Below are positions 32,545 to 44,359 of a stretch of DNA of 64,000 nt, piece by piece. This DNA comes from Cryptomeria japonica. Taxonomy: Eukaryota > Streptophyta > Pinopsida > Cupressales > Cupressaceae. Location: contig NC_081410.1 in assembly GCF_030272615.1 (NCBI RefSeq), positions 502,722,442 through 502,786,441 on the forward strand, read 5' to 3'. The position numbers and the translations under genes were made by a program. The notes under the pieces are model-generated. The model was not told the DNA's origin and did not search any database. It saw only the letters and a program-made list of their open reading frames with translations. How positions within the stretch are numbered: the first letter of the stretch is position 1; the number at the start of each line of letters is the position of its first letter.

Positions 32545-33290
32545 TTTAGCCCCCACTTTAGCGGGAGTATAAGCGTACACTCATACTTCCGGTAAAGTAC
32601 AAGAAAACAATATTGAAAAACTTTCACCATGTTAAGGAGGAAAGATACACCAAGCCCCCAGTGGACTAAGGATCTTACGACTTCGATTGACAAAGTAAAA
32701 GGGAAGATCACGAGGGAGAACCATGACTGTCAGTAGTAAGGTTCCCTCACTATGAGTCATGCAAGAAAGATATCAAAAATTTTCAAGGCAAAGCTAAATT
32801 TGTCAAGAAATTTTCAAGTATCTTGAAAAGATATGAACGAGATGTATGCCCCCCTACGTTAAAGCGATCGCACATGCCTCACCGGGGGTGATTGCTTTAA
32901 GGTAGTGATACATATAAGAAATGAGAAAGGAGCACGTTATCACAAGGATTTAGCCCCCAAGTGTGAGATAAGCCCAAGGATAATAGACACAAAACACAAA
33001 GCACAAGGTGACTTCGCTTTCCTCGGGGTCAGTATGCTGTATGATAATTCATGTATATCATATGTATGTATGCATAATTGTTCTTCATTCCCCAATCAAG
33101 GAAGGTCACCTAGAAGAAGGGAACACATGTGTCTTTTGAGTCAACATGAGAGAGACCAAAAGAGATCTTAATGCTTTGCATCGTCTTCAAGTAGACAACA
33201 CTAAGGACAACAAATAGAAGAATGAGAGTAACACATATAAGAAGTAACAAAAAATCAAGAGAGGAGGAGAGAATCTGCTATGCTAATGAA
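32545..33290 (-). other. GyG 3' non-coding region and polypurine tract
   Basis: CTAAAGTGGGGGCTAAA (minus, 32561-32545) touches the LTR. An imperfect inverted repeat TTAAAGCGATC/GATTGCTTTAA pairs 32859-32869 with 32890-32900. No long frame. Confidence 0.7.
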
Positions 33291-34619
33291 CTAGTCTAGC
33301 ACGTCATCTACCCCCCGATCTTGCTGATCAATATTTCGGGAAGGTAGGAAACACGCTAGAGGAGGAACATCCAACACAGCAGATGGAGCTATCACAAGAT
33401 CCAAACAAGGGCTATGTTCATGTTCCGAGCCACGTTGTTCTTGTCTAGGAGCTAGGATAAGTGCTTTAGAAAATTCATTAGATAGATGGTTATCAACATC
33501 AACAAATTCATATTCACTATCAGAATGAACAGGAGTAACATTTTCATCATGAATAACATTTTCAGCTATATCATCATCAAGATTTATAAAAATAGGATCT
33601 TTAACTCGCACAGGATCAAGACCATCATGCATCTTATGTTTAGGAGATTTTGGCTCAATTTTTGGCTGAGGAGAAAATGGAATAATACTAGTTGAAGGTG
33701 TTTTTGGGGATTGCAAAGTTTGAGAAGCAGCTGCCTGAGCTCTAAGATGACGCTTTCGTCGGTGTTCACGTGCAGAATGATTTCGTCTAGTCTTAGTAGG
33801 AAGTTGAGAAGATTGAGGAGGAGGAATGTTCTCATCCTTATCACTTGGGTGTTTAGGTTGTGGTCTCTTAGGTTGAATAATAGGAGAAGAGGAAGGTCTC
33901 TTCTCTCCATAAGAGAAAGGAGAAGGAACTGCTCCATATAAGGGAGGAATATTTGGTTTAGGAAGGAGACCAAGTCCATCATGATGAGGAGGTATAGGTC
34001 TACTTTTAGGAAGTTTATTAGATATAGACATAGTCACATTCATAGGAATGGGTTGGGAATCTTCTTGAGGAAAGACATTAGTTTTATCTTTCAAAGGAAG
34101 AACTTCCTTCTCAAGAACGATAGCAATGTCAAGTTTGGGTGTTCTAGGTTCACTTAGAGATAGGATCATATATTTTTTCCACTTTTGATAAGATTTGAAA
34201 AGATGATCACTTCGCGGAGGAAGAGATTGGAATTGTTTAGGCCAAAAGTAATCAATGGGAACGCTAGAAGTTCTTTCAGTAGGTTTAAAGAGGCTATGAT
34301 TGATAGTAACAATTTCACCATTATGGGGAAATTTCAAGCACTTGTGAATAGGAGAAGCAATAGCTTTCATGGAAAATAGCCAAGGATAGCCTAGCTTCAC
34401 ACGAAATTGTTTGGATGATGGAATAATAGCAAAGCTCACATTAAGGGATTTGTTATGGACCTCAATAGGTAATGTAATAGAACCAATTGCAGGAGAAGAA
34501 AATGCATCAAATAGTTTCACAACCACATTTGTTTCATCATAGATCGCTTGATTCAATTGCAAAGTAAAAAGAAATTCTTCGGTAATGACATTAATCATAC
34601 AAGAAGGATCAATAAGCAC
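33291..34619 (-). pseudogene. GyG protease-like region with proline-rich tail
   Basis: A frame of 442 codons overlapping the end of Gag by 25 bases in another frame, so a shift near 34640 separates it from Gag. Residues 1-110 resemble the gypsy aspartic protease: VLIDPSCMINVITEEFL stands where DGGS/DSGA-NVM is expected, then VKLGYPWLFSMKAIASPIHK matches the LLGRPWL-type motif and LKFPHNGEIVTI the beta strand after it. The active-site triad reads DPS, so catalysis is doubtful. Residues 150-442 are proline/serine/lysine-rich with no known fold. The frame is long and open; an upstream shift is the main sign of decay. Confidence 0.65.
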
Positions 34620-36733
34620 TCCACAGCAAAGTGTATTCTGACTTTTGCAACTATATATAAAGGACCATCAGGTGCCCTGATAGTTTCACTGGAATCAAAT
34701 GTGATGGAAGGTTCTTTAGGGATTTTCTGTTGTTCCACAAAGTTAATCACATTCGGAGTCATAGACACGAGATCATCAGGTGAGACAGAGGAATCAGTAG
34801 TATCAATTGCATTAGAGGTATGAGAAGGCAATGGATCAGTAAAAATCTTAAGATTTTGGTTAGGAGGAGCTACTGATGTGTTACCTTTATCATTCACACC
34901 AGAAACAGAGATAGTATTATTATCAATCAAATCTTGAATTTTCCCCTTTAAAGCAAAACATTTTTCAGTATCATGCCCAGGATGACGATGAAATTGACAA
35001 AAAAATTTGTTATCAAAATAGGGTGAATTAATCTTTGCAAGATCTATTTGCCTAATAGGAGGAAGAGTAAGCACATTTTGTTCCAATAACTTATTCATAA
35101 TACTATGCAATGATTCATTCAAAGGAGTAAATTTTCTTTCTTTCTTGAAAAACTTAGAAATAGGAAGCACACCTGATGCTGCATTCACATTGTTGTTGAT
35201 GATGTTTTCATTGAATTTAATGGACTCTCTGTTTGGTTTAAACTTCCCAAATGGTTGTTGACTACTATCACCCTTATCACTCAGAGCCATAGGATTTGCT
35301 TGTTCCATTTGGCTCACAGTCAGTTGATAATTGTGAAGAGTTGCGCACAACTGTTGGAATGAAGTAAACTCAGAAAACAGGAGTTTTTCTCTAATATCTT
35401 TTTGTAAATTAGAAATAAATATTCTTTGAATATCATTGTCAGGCACTGGAAAAGAAATTTGAGCATACAAATGCTTATATCTACCAATGAAATCAGTCAC
35501 TTTTTGTTTAACACCTTGTTTACAACGCATTAAATCAATCAAAGTAACTTTAGGACTTATATTGTTTTGAAATTGTTGAATAAAAGCATTTGCAAGTTGT
35601 TCGAAAGAAGTAATAGAATAAGAAGGCAATGAGCAATACCATTGTAGGGCTTTATCTCTTAATGTTCTAGTAAATAGTTTTGCAAGCAACCTTTGGTCAT
35701 AAGCAAAATAGGTACATATTGTTTGAAAGGTCTTAACATGTGTTAGAGGATCACCCTTACCATTATAAAGCTCCAAATGTGGAATTTCAACATGTTTAGG
35801 GGGGATAGCTCGAACAATGTCAAGAGAAAGTGGGCTTGCAACATCAAATGTGGGCACACTAAACTTAGATTGATTCATAGAGGCAATTTGTTGCTATAAA
35901 GAAGAGACAGTTTGTGCAAGATTGTTAATGGTCGCTTCAGTCGAAGAGTTCATATTAGACGTGTTAGATTGTGATGGAGGTGTTATGTTATTGAAAGAAG
36001 GTAGAGAGTAAGGTGGTGGGACACTATGATAGTTAGTCATAGGAGATGATTGGACAGGAGGAACACTACAAGGAGGAATGGAATGGTTAAATGAATTGCC
36101 CCCTTGCGTCATGTTCATTTGTGGAGATGAAATAGGGACACTCATTGAAGGAATGAATGAAGAAGTTGGATTGAATGAAGGAAGAGGGTTGATTGAAGAA
36201 GAGGGATTGCCCCCATGACTGGTGATCATAGGAGGAATGTCTTGTATTGAAGTAGTCATTATGTTTGATGTAAAAGTAGGTATACTAGCAATAGGAGTTG
36301 TCAAAGGAATAGAATGATTGACTTGAGTAGGAGGTTGTGTATAACCCAAAGTTTCGGCACAACTTTTCATCGGCATCACATTCGAATCCACAATGTGTGC
36401 AATACCACGCAAAATATCAATTCCATTCTTATCACTTTGAACCATACGTTTTAGACCCTCAATTAATGAAAGAGCTTCGCTATCGGGGTATTCTTGAGAC
36501 ATCCATTGTCGAAAATCATCAAATTGGTTATCCAATTTCGAAAGTTGTTCTACAGAAACCTCATGGAGAGCTTCTTCATCATTAAGAGGATTAGAGGAAT
36601 TACCCATGTCCTCGTTAAAAAGGCCATTCAAATTAGGTTCCATCTCCTCCGTAATTACACCTTGGAAAGACCTAATTCTAAGGCTTCGTCTAATGGGAAT
36701 AGTGTAAGTAGGGCTTATTGTTGTAAAACTCAT
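34595..36733 (-). pseudogene. GyG Gag (Retrotrans_gag), one internal stop
   Basis: ATG at 36733 (MSFTTISPTYTIPIRRSLRI). One frame to 34595, 713 codons, with a TAG near 35894. Residues 1-140 acidic; 140-280 a P/S/N/M-rich linker; then the Gag core HLELYNGKGDPLTHVKTF, FTRTLRDKALQWYCSLPSYS, QLANAFIQQF and VTDFIGRYKHLY. A zinc-knuckle variant CQFHRHPGHDTEKC (C-X2-H-X4-H-X4-C), usual in plant Tat/Athila-type Gag, lies near 34990-34950. Gag would build the particle and package RNA. The single stop may be a recent mutation or a leaky stop; I cannot tell. Confidence 0.85.
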
Positions 36734-37918
36734 GCACTAAAGAAAGAGAGAAGATTTTGATTTTTAGAGGTAGCAAATTTCAATAAAATCAGCCAATCTC
36801 CTAGATTTAAGCTGTTAAATGCAATCAAGACAATCTCTCGAAATTTCAGAAAAAATGTCCGGGACTGTGGCGAACAGAGTGCACACGGTCCTCGCAACTT
36901 TTTTTGAAATTTTTAGGGATGAAAGTTATGATGATTTTAAAGCTAATCTGAAAAAATTGAGTGATTTTACGATCTGTAGATAGGCCAAATTAAAGTTGCA
37001 ATCTCAAAATTGAACCCTACCAAGATTGTTGAAAAATGCAAAATTTGAATTTTGAAAAAAGAGGGGGAAACTGAAATTTTGAATTTTATGATTTTAGAGG
37101 GATTACTGAAAGCAATGTAAGCTTTGAAATTTAAAAATTGACTCAATTTCACGCAAAATTCAATTTTGAAAGTGGAAATCAAGGTTATTGCAATTAAACA
37201 CTTAATTTCAAAAGTCACAAACTGCAAAAATTTGAATAAAACACTAAAATTTTGAATGAATGCTAACACACTTCTCAGATTTAGGACTGTAAGAAACACA
37301 ATTTTGATATGAATTTTACTTTCAATAATTTTCAGATGATTAGAAGCCTCAATCCAAGCAATCGCTAGACCAACTTTGACTTTAATTTTGAAAGTGTTAA
37401 AATTGATAAAATCAGCCAAAATTCTGGATTTTAGCAGAAAAATACAGTAAGATCTAGCTCCCGAAATTTCGGAAAAAATGTCGAGGACGATGGCGCTTGG
37501 GGTGCACACGGTCCTCGCAACTTTTTTCCAAATTTTCAGGGATGAAAGATATTGTGATTTTATTGCGGGATCCAAAGTTACAGCCGATTTGGAAGTGTTT
37601 TGATTAGTGAAATTATCAGTCAAAGGTTGAATCAAGAAGGTTTTAAAAATTAGGGTTTTGACACTTAACCACTTAATTTTCAGAATTAAAGCACAAATAT
37701 GAATTGATAATTTGCAATAGAAGGATAGATCTAAAATAGGCATTAATAATTAAACATTCCACAAGTTTAATTACTAAAAACAAAATTTTAGGGTTTTTAT
37801 GCAATTAACCTCTAAAATTTGCAAAAGATCAAACACGAAAATGCAATTAAGGAAGCAAATTTTTTAGATCTAACCATGAATAATCAGAATGAGGATGTTC
37901 ACGTTGGGTTCACCAAAA
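36734..37918 (-). other. GyG leader with internal direct repeat and primer site
   Basis: Two related blocks (about 36778-36950 and 37400-37580) share AAAATCAGCCAA, AAATTTC.GAAAAAATGTC, GTGCACACGGTCCTCGCAAC and TTTTCAGGGATGAAAG-type words. The primer-binding site, minus TGGTGAACCCAACGTG at 37914-37899, lies four bases from the LTR. The long minus frame 37743-36967 is low-complexity and probably not coding. Confidence 0.65.
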
Positions 37919-39166
37919 TGTAAATCAGAAAAATCGAACCCTAGTCGTTCTCCCCTCCCCAACTCCAAGGAGAGAGAAAGGGAGAGTCACTAGGGTTGAT
38001 GGTTTTCACTTAGGAGGGACTTTACATTCAAAAGAGGGGTTGAAACCCACAAGATCCAATCCCACACAATGCAAGATTGGATTCTAAATGAGTTTCAAGG
38101 GTTAAGACATCAAGGATACCCTCTTTTGTAAAGAAATGTAGATAGAATGATTGAACTAGGAATGCATGTAAAGTAGGAAAGATTCACTTATAAACAGAGA
38201 TAGGAATATGGTATGAAGCTGCGGACCTGGAATTAGCAGTAAAATGTTGAGACAGTACTGTTCTACAAATTTGAGTGAAAATTTATGGGACGATGGCGCC
38301 CGACGTGCACACAGTCCTCCGAAAAATCTGGGAAATGAAGGTGGATCTGTTCGTCTCTGCACAAGGATTCCAGATCTTCAATTACAGCCGCGTACCTGCA
38401 ACCTACACACAGAAAAGAGAGGACGATTGGGGGGTTAGGGATGAGGGGTTTTCCCTTAGGTCAAACCCCGGTTTTGGAATTAACCAAGAAATGAGAATGT
38501 TGTAAATGTAAATGTTTGTAATGTAAACAAGTACTGATACCTTGTTGTAAGAATGTTTGTATTCTTACATGCGAAGGTGTAATGTATGTAGTATGTTGTA
38601 TGTTGTATGTGATCTCCTCTTCAATGGTTGAATCCTTGTCTTGAATGCAACACTTAGCCTTGAATGGAGACTTAGAATGATCAATTGCTTGAAGGAATGC
38701 TTGAATGCTTGAATGTTTGAATATTGCTTTCGCCTCCTTTTTTCCCATCTTAGCAAAATGGGAGAGGAAATGTAGTTTATATACTTGTCAATTAGGGCTG
38801 ATAGACTGATTTTACCAACCTTAGGCCGACCTAGGAAGATTATTTTCCAATTTGCAAACTTAAAGACCCGAAGCCCCATAAGAGACCGGGCCCAAAATAG
38901 GGCCAGGGACCAGGGCGCTGGGCGCCATGGTCCTGGGGGACCAGGGCGCTGGGCACCCTAGTCCTGAAGGACCAGGGTGCTGGGTGCCATGGTCCCACCT
39001 CCAGGGACAGCGAGGTGCAAGGAGGATCAGGCCAGGGTGCTGAAAAATGCAGTTTTTGATGTCATGAACCAGTTTTGGGGTCTCCATTCAGGTTCCGTGT
39101 TGCATCGCCATCGTGAAGACCCAAATGCAGTCGAAATTGCAAGTGTCGCAATTTTAGGATGCTATA
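37919..39166 (-). repeat. GyG 5' LTR with palindromic minisatellite
   Basis: 1,248 bp, minus strand TATAGCATCC...TTTACA; the first base pair of the expected TGTAGC is mutated (TATAGC). Holds three 31-bp units (38907-38933, 38938-38964, 38969-38995). TATATAAA lies on the minus strand at about 38784-38777. Confidence 0.9.
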
Positions 39167-39171
39167 GGAGT
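39167..39171 (-). repeat. GyG target-site duplication (GGAGT), right
   Basis: Matches 31359-31363. Confidence 0.9.
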
Positions 39172-39698
39172 ATATACATTCTTCACCATGGAAGACTCCA
39201 CATTCTAACTTAGACACTACTACTATACCCTTTTCCAAAGAGACCAAGATTCCCTCCAAAAAACTCTCTTAATTATAGCCTTGGAATTCCTTTTATAAGA
39301 GTAAGGAATGCAACAAGCTTTGGGTTGTATACAACTGCCATGTTCTCATTTGACATATGTTTGTTTTATATGCATGGAAATGATATATTCCCATTATGAA
39401 ACCTAAAATAGAACATGATAACTTATCAAACCATATGACTAAAACTATCATCAAACTATCATGGACCATGGTGAAGAATAAAATACTGTTGAAATTCAAC
39501 TGCTTGAGCTGCGCCACCATCACATTGTTGATAAATTTGTGGATGCAAGATTCTAACTATAAAAATTAGAGGAGTTTTATGGATGCAAGATTATAGCTAT
39601 AAAAACTAGTGGATGAGCTCCAGAGATGGGTATTGTAATCAGAACAGGGGTTCAGATTTAGTTATCAATTTTACCTAAATAGGCTCTTTTCTAGAGCC
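39172..39698. other. spacer, diverged duplicate of 43.2-43.5 kb
   Basis: No gene. AATTCCTTTTATAAGAG..AAGGAATGCAACAAGCT (39288-39318) matches TATTCCTTTTATAATCAT..AAGGAATGCAACAAGCT (43349-43377), and weaker similarity extends on both sides. Confidence 0.45.
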
Positions 39699-39703
39699 GA
39701 ATC
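39699..39703 (+). repeat. ElementH target-site duplication (GAATC), left
   Basis: GAATC before TGTTAGAG; repeated at 42074-42078. Confidence 0.9.
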
Positions 39704-39990
39704 TGTTAGAGTTTTCTTGTTCTAGCTAATACTTATTTATTTAATTATTAGTCTATTAAACTCTACGCTTAAGATAAACTTAGGCATTTAATAAATATTG
39801 TAGGTATTTAATAATTATTCTAATTATTAAATACACATTATCCCTTTAGGGTTTCTTTAGGGTTGCTATTATCCTTTTATAAGGATTGTATTGTACTTGT
39901 TAATTAAATTGATTCACTTTCTGAATGATAATTTTCTTCTTTAGAGCATTTATGCTTTTTTGCTTTATTTGTATTTCCTCAACTTCTTCA
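39704..39990 (+). repeat. ElementH 5' LTR
   Basis: TGTTAGAG...CTTCTTCA. Lacks a segment of about 60 bp present in the 3' LTR (about 41993-42053) and has an extra TTTAATAATTAT near 39808-39820. Confidence 0.88.
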
Positions 39991-41735
39991 TGGTATCACA
40001 GCCTACATCTGTTGCTGCTTGTTCCTGATTTTTTAGAAGATTTTTTGGAGGGTTTCAAGGTTTTTCAGAGTCTTTTATTGGATCTGGGGTATTTGTTTTT
40101 TTTTGGATCATTTTGGGCTCAAACAGACCTCATTGTTGAGCTCAGAATGCCCCAAAACCCCAATTTCCATATAAAATTTGTCAATTTTTGACAAATTTGG
40201 GTTCTGAAATTTTTTCTTTGGTTTTGCCTTTTTTGGCACGAATTTTGAGAAATTTGTCAAAAAAATCATTAAAAAAATCAGAGCAGTTTGGACCAAAACA
40301 GATCTCATAGTTGGCTTCTGAAGGGCGTTTCCATTCATTTTGATATATAATTCGACCTATTTCAGTGACAAGTGCATCTGGGCCATGATTTTTTCATTAG
40401 CACATTTTACGAGGCACAAAAATCTGTACGTTGTACCTACAAATGCGTAAGAAAAATTTCATCAAAAAATAATAATAATAATAATTTTTTTAAAATTTTT
40501 TTTTATTTTAACCCTTTTTATGCCCAAAAAGAGGGGTTTTTTTCTTTTGGCCATATCTTGGGCATACAGAATCTTTTTTTCAAAAACAAATAGGCGTTGG
40601 AAAGCTAGTTCCAAGAGAGGCCTTGTCATGGTTGTAATTTTTTCTAATTTTTCTATTTGACTGTGTTTTCTTCCAGTCAAAGTGGGGTCTCTTTTTTGCA
40701 CTCTGGGAGCCATAGAATGAGCATCCGAACTTCGTTTTTTGAAAACTTTATATCATTGGAAAGCTTGTTCTGTGCACTTTCCAGCCATATGAGTTTTATT
40801 TCCAGATTCTTCTCCATGCATATTTTATTCATTTTTTTGTTTTTCAGCACTCTGGTGGATATCTTGGTTGTTTCAGGTCCTGGGATCTCTTCTCTGGGTA
40901 GGATGTCTCTATTTTGGTTCTGGTTTCTATTTCCAGTCTTCTTATCATTGTAGCTTGTATTTATGCAAATACACTGAGATAAAGTGTCATCATGCATTGT
41001 TTACATGGAATCTTGCACCTCTTGTGTCTTATTGTACATGCACTACTTATAAAGTACCATGGGGGGGTTGATGTTTGCCTTGTTTGTCATCTACCATTTT
41101 CCAGTGAGTGTTCCTTCCATGACATTCACCTCATGATGTGTGTCAAGTGAGTGTTCCTTCCATGACACCATGTACTTTCTCTGCACCTTCGATGTTCCTG
41201 GTTCTTCATCATGTAGTTCTTGTTGGTCATTCTTTTCAGTGTACCTGTCCCTCTCCCTTTTCAGCATTATGGGGAGGTTTGTCCTATTGGTTCTAATGCT
41301 TCCTTGGTTCGATTGATCAGCTCTTCAGGCTTTGGTGTCTCATGCCATCTGTATCTTTGAGTTTAGTTGTTTGCCTTTGTTTGCCATCTGATTCGAGTAG
41401 TGCCATTTGAGGGCACTCATGCAAATTACAATCTTCTCTACCTGGTCATGTTCTATTTCAGTGGAGGTTCTTCAGATTAGTAGTTACTCTTCGGCAGTGT
41501 TTGCAGCTATTTCCTGCTTCAGTGGTGTTCTTCTTGCTTTTCCATCTCTTTTTGGAGTAGAGTTTTTTCCCATGTGGTTTTCTCTATTTCTCCAGTTCAT
41601 AGAGATTTGGTTGTGATTGGGTATCTCATCAGGCCTTGTTGTCGGGACCCAAATTTGCCTTCATCATGTACTTACATTTTTTTGCTTCATGCATTTAGTT
41701 TTTTAGCTACTCCCTAAGTTCATCTTAAGGGGGGG

Positions 41736-42073
41736 TGTTAGAGTTCTCTTGTTTTAGCTAATAATTATTTATTTAATTATTAGTCTATTAAACTCTACGC
41801 TTAAGCTAAACTTAGGCATTTAATAAATATTGTAGGTATTCTAATTATTAAATACACATTATCCCTTTAGGGTTTCTTTAGGGTTGCTATTATCCTTTTA
41901 TAAGGATTGTATTGTACTTGTTAATTCAATTGATTCCCTTTCTGAATGATAATTTTCTTCTTCAGAGCATTTATGTTTTTTTTGCTTTATGTGCCTCCAT
42001 TCTTCTCTTGTGACAGGTATTTGCATGCAGGTGTTCTTGGGATCTCTGAAGTTGTATTTCCTCAACTTCTTTA
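41736..42073 (+). repeat. ElementH 3' LTR
   Basis: TGTTAGAG...CTTCTTTA, following the G-run; the last CA has become TA. Confidence 0.88.
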
Positions 42074-42161
42074 GAATCTTCCTTGTCCTCATTATTCTAC
42101 TCCTTGCTCCCTCTCGCTCTTAGGCTTCAGAAGATAAGGGGCTGAATGTAAGAAGCCAAGG

Positions 42162-42191
42162 AAAGGCCATCTATAGCTATAGATGGCCTTT
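42162..42191. repeat. perfect 30-bp palindrome
   Basis: AAAGGCCATCTATAG is followed without spacer by its exact reverse complement. The word CCCTTTAGCTAC repeats just downstream (42199-42210 and 42229-42240). Confidence 0.85.
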
Positions 42192-44359
42192 GAAAATCCC
42201 TTTAGCTACCTCTTTTGATTTGAAAGTCCCTTTAGCTACAAAGCAATCTATTGTGTTTCTATAAACACATCCTTCCTAAAATATTCTCCACCCAGTGTCA
42301 TTAAATCTATATCTTATGAACACATAGGAAACATCTATATATGGGCATTCCATTTCTGATATTGTTCTTCAACAAGTGTAGAGGAAAATATTTATAATTC
42401 CCCTTGATCAACTCAACTACTACCAATTTATGAAAAATCTCGAAGCTCTAAATTTAGAAATTTTAAATATTCCTTTTCACCATTTTGCCTTTTTGAAGAA
42501 TCGGAACTCTTCATGCTAGCATGCAACTCTTCATGCCACCTAATGAAAGGATCAAAACTCATCAATCTGCTATAATCATTTAACCACCAATTCAATATTT
42601 TCTTCAACAACGATCTAACATTTATACCCATGCAACTCTTCATCAAAATGACAAGCATAAAGTCTTCTGACAGGAGGAGTGTTTTCTATGTGAAAAGATC
42701 GCTTAGAATCTGAGATTAAGATTTCATACTTGCTAAAAAGTACATTTCTAATTCTAATGGATATGCAGTACACTTTCTATATGGGTTATTTTCCCAAAAA
42801 ACTGTTAAAGATGCGCCTTAATTATTCTACATTTAATTGGACTTTGATTTTGATGTATTTCTAAAACATTGGAAATTGCACTTTGATTTTGATGTATTTT
42901 TGAAACAGATTTTGAAGTTGAATATGAGATCAAGAATGCAAACCCAACTTCATGTGTAGTTACACAAATTATTCTTATAGATCCATTATATTACTCCAAA
43001 CTTACAGTAACTTGCAAATAGAATGTAATTCCTTCCTTGAAGGAAATCCACATTCACACTACACAGTCAAATATTGACAATAAAATTTCCAAGACAAATC
43101 AAAATATCCTTAATATTATGATTCACCATTCATGTAATATTTGAAAGTACAAATGAAGACAATGTTAGAAATAATAATAAATATAGTAGTCTATTCATGA
43201 ATTAATTGAAAATCTACTAAACGAAAGTGTACATTCTTTCACCATGAAACCATTCTACACACTAGACAAGACAAAGCCCCGTTTCTAGTTCTACCCTCCC
43301 TGGAGATGAGAAAATTACATAGTCCTTCTTTATGGCCTTGATATTCCTTTTATAATCATAAGGAATGCAACAAGCTATCGACCTTTTACAAGAATGTGTA
43401 ACATGTATTGCAACAATGCAATGTCGTAAAACCTCCAGGCCAGTATTCATGAAAGCTTTGGTTTAGAGACACAAAAAGATTCCATGAATGTGAACTAGCT
43501 TATGAACCATGCCACTATCACACATTTGTGGTTATTGATGTAGAGAATACTAGGATAAAAGAATATCATTGCATTTCCTAGTAGGGGAGAACTTTGAGAG
43601 TTTTGATCAAGAAGGGATGCTTGACTCCAAAACCTCATCTCTTGTGTCTTTACCCAGCTTTCTCTCTGCATTCTACCCATTATAAGGGGGACATGGTGGT
43701 TGCCAAAGAGATCAGAATTATTTGCAACTGCGGCCAAAGTTGTAGTTGCACTAGAGCCTTTTAATAACCCTCTGGCTACAAGGTAAGTCATCAATTTTCT
43801 TTACTTCATGGTATGTGCAAACCTTCAGCCATATCTCCTTATGCCAAAATTCAGCTGCACCTTCTATGCACTTCATTTTAAAACCTTTGCAAGCAAAACA
43901 ACACCACTTCCTAAAAACTTATCTCTAGAAATTTTCTATCTTCTACATTCTAAAATGCAGCATGCAAATGATATAACTTCTATATTCTACATTCTGAAAT
44001 GCAATATGCAAATAATGACCCTATTTCTCGATTTGCGAAGTGGCAACAATTGACTATCAGGTCTATACTTTGGATTATTTCACATACTATATTAGTCTAT
44101 GTGAGATGTACTTTTCTATCATTCCACAAGAAAGTTTTCATTCCAATAGTCATGACACGTGTACATGACTCACAAACCTCCACACAGATTAATATTAGTG
44201 GCTTCTCATTGAATATTAAATATGTGCTATCCTCCATATTTTTCTTCCTCTAACACAAGTAGTATTTTGAGTTTTCTATGCAAAAGGATAGAAGACAATC
44301 CTTGATCCAGATTTCATACGTGCCAAAAAATGGCTTTCTAAAAGATTTCATACGGATAT
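42192..44359. other. AT-rich spacer, no gene seen
   Basis: Only short incidental frames. Minor repeats: a duplicated GCACTTTGATTTTGATGTATTT (about 42839-42905) and a tandem copy of about 50 bp, TTCTACATTCTRAAATGCARYATGCAAAT (43942-44013). Confidence 0.5.

Larger units (their letters stand above)
31364..39166 (-). mobile_element. GyG: complete non-autonomous gypsy-type element (gag-pro only)
   Basis: Two similar LTRs in the same orientation, 31364-32544 and 37919-39166, with GGAGT on both outer sides. The minus strand is the coding strand: primer site 37914-37899, a repeat-bearing leader, Gag (36733-34595), protease-like frame (34619-33291), then a non-coding 3' part and purine tract (32561-32545). 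There is no RT, RNase H or integrase motif, and no room for one between 33291 and the 3' LTR. It must have used enzymes of an autonomous gypsy element. Gag is open except one stop, so insertion was fairly recent compared with the neighbours. Confidence 0.92.
39704..42073 (+). mobile_element. ElementH: complete 2.4-kb non-coding LTR element
   Basis: LTRs 39704-39990 (287 bp) and 41736-42073 (338 bp), flanked by GAATC. The primer site TGGTATCACAGCC (39991-40003) abuts the 5' LTR, one base off the tRNA-Met form; AAGGGGGGG (41727-41735) abuts the 3' LTR. The 1.75-kb interior is T-rich with no Gag, Pol or other recognisable frame; its ORFs are short and low-complexity. Size lies between TRIM and LARD classes. 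It depends wholly on other elements for movement, probably copia given the primer (inference). Confidence 0.88.

Noticed and set aside
33584-33982. Minus-strand ORF of 132 codons inside the GyG protease region
   Set aside because: Leucine-rich shadow of the longer 442-codon frame.
36967-37743. Minus-strand frame of 258 codons in GyG leader
   Set aside because: Low-complexity I/K/F/S-rich content from an AT-rich repeat-bearing leader; no domain and it overlaps the primer site side of the element.
40462-40997. Overlapping ORFs on both strands in ElementH
   Set aside because: T-rich sequence gives F/K-rich chance frames; no Gag or Pol motifs.
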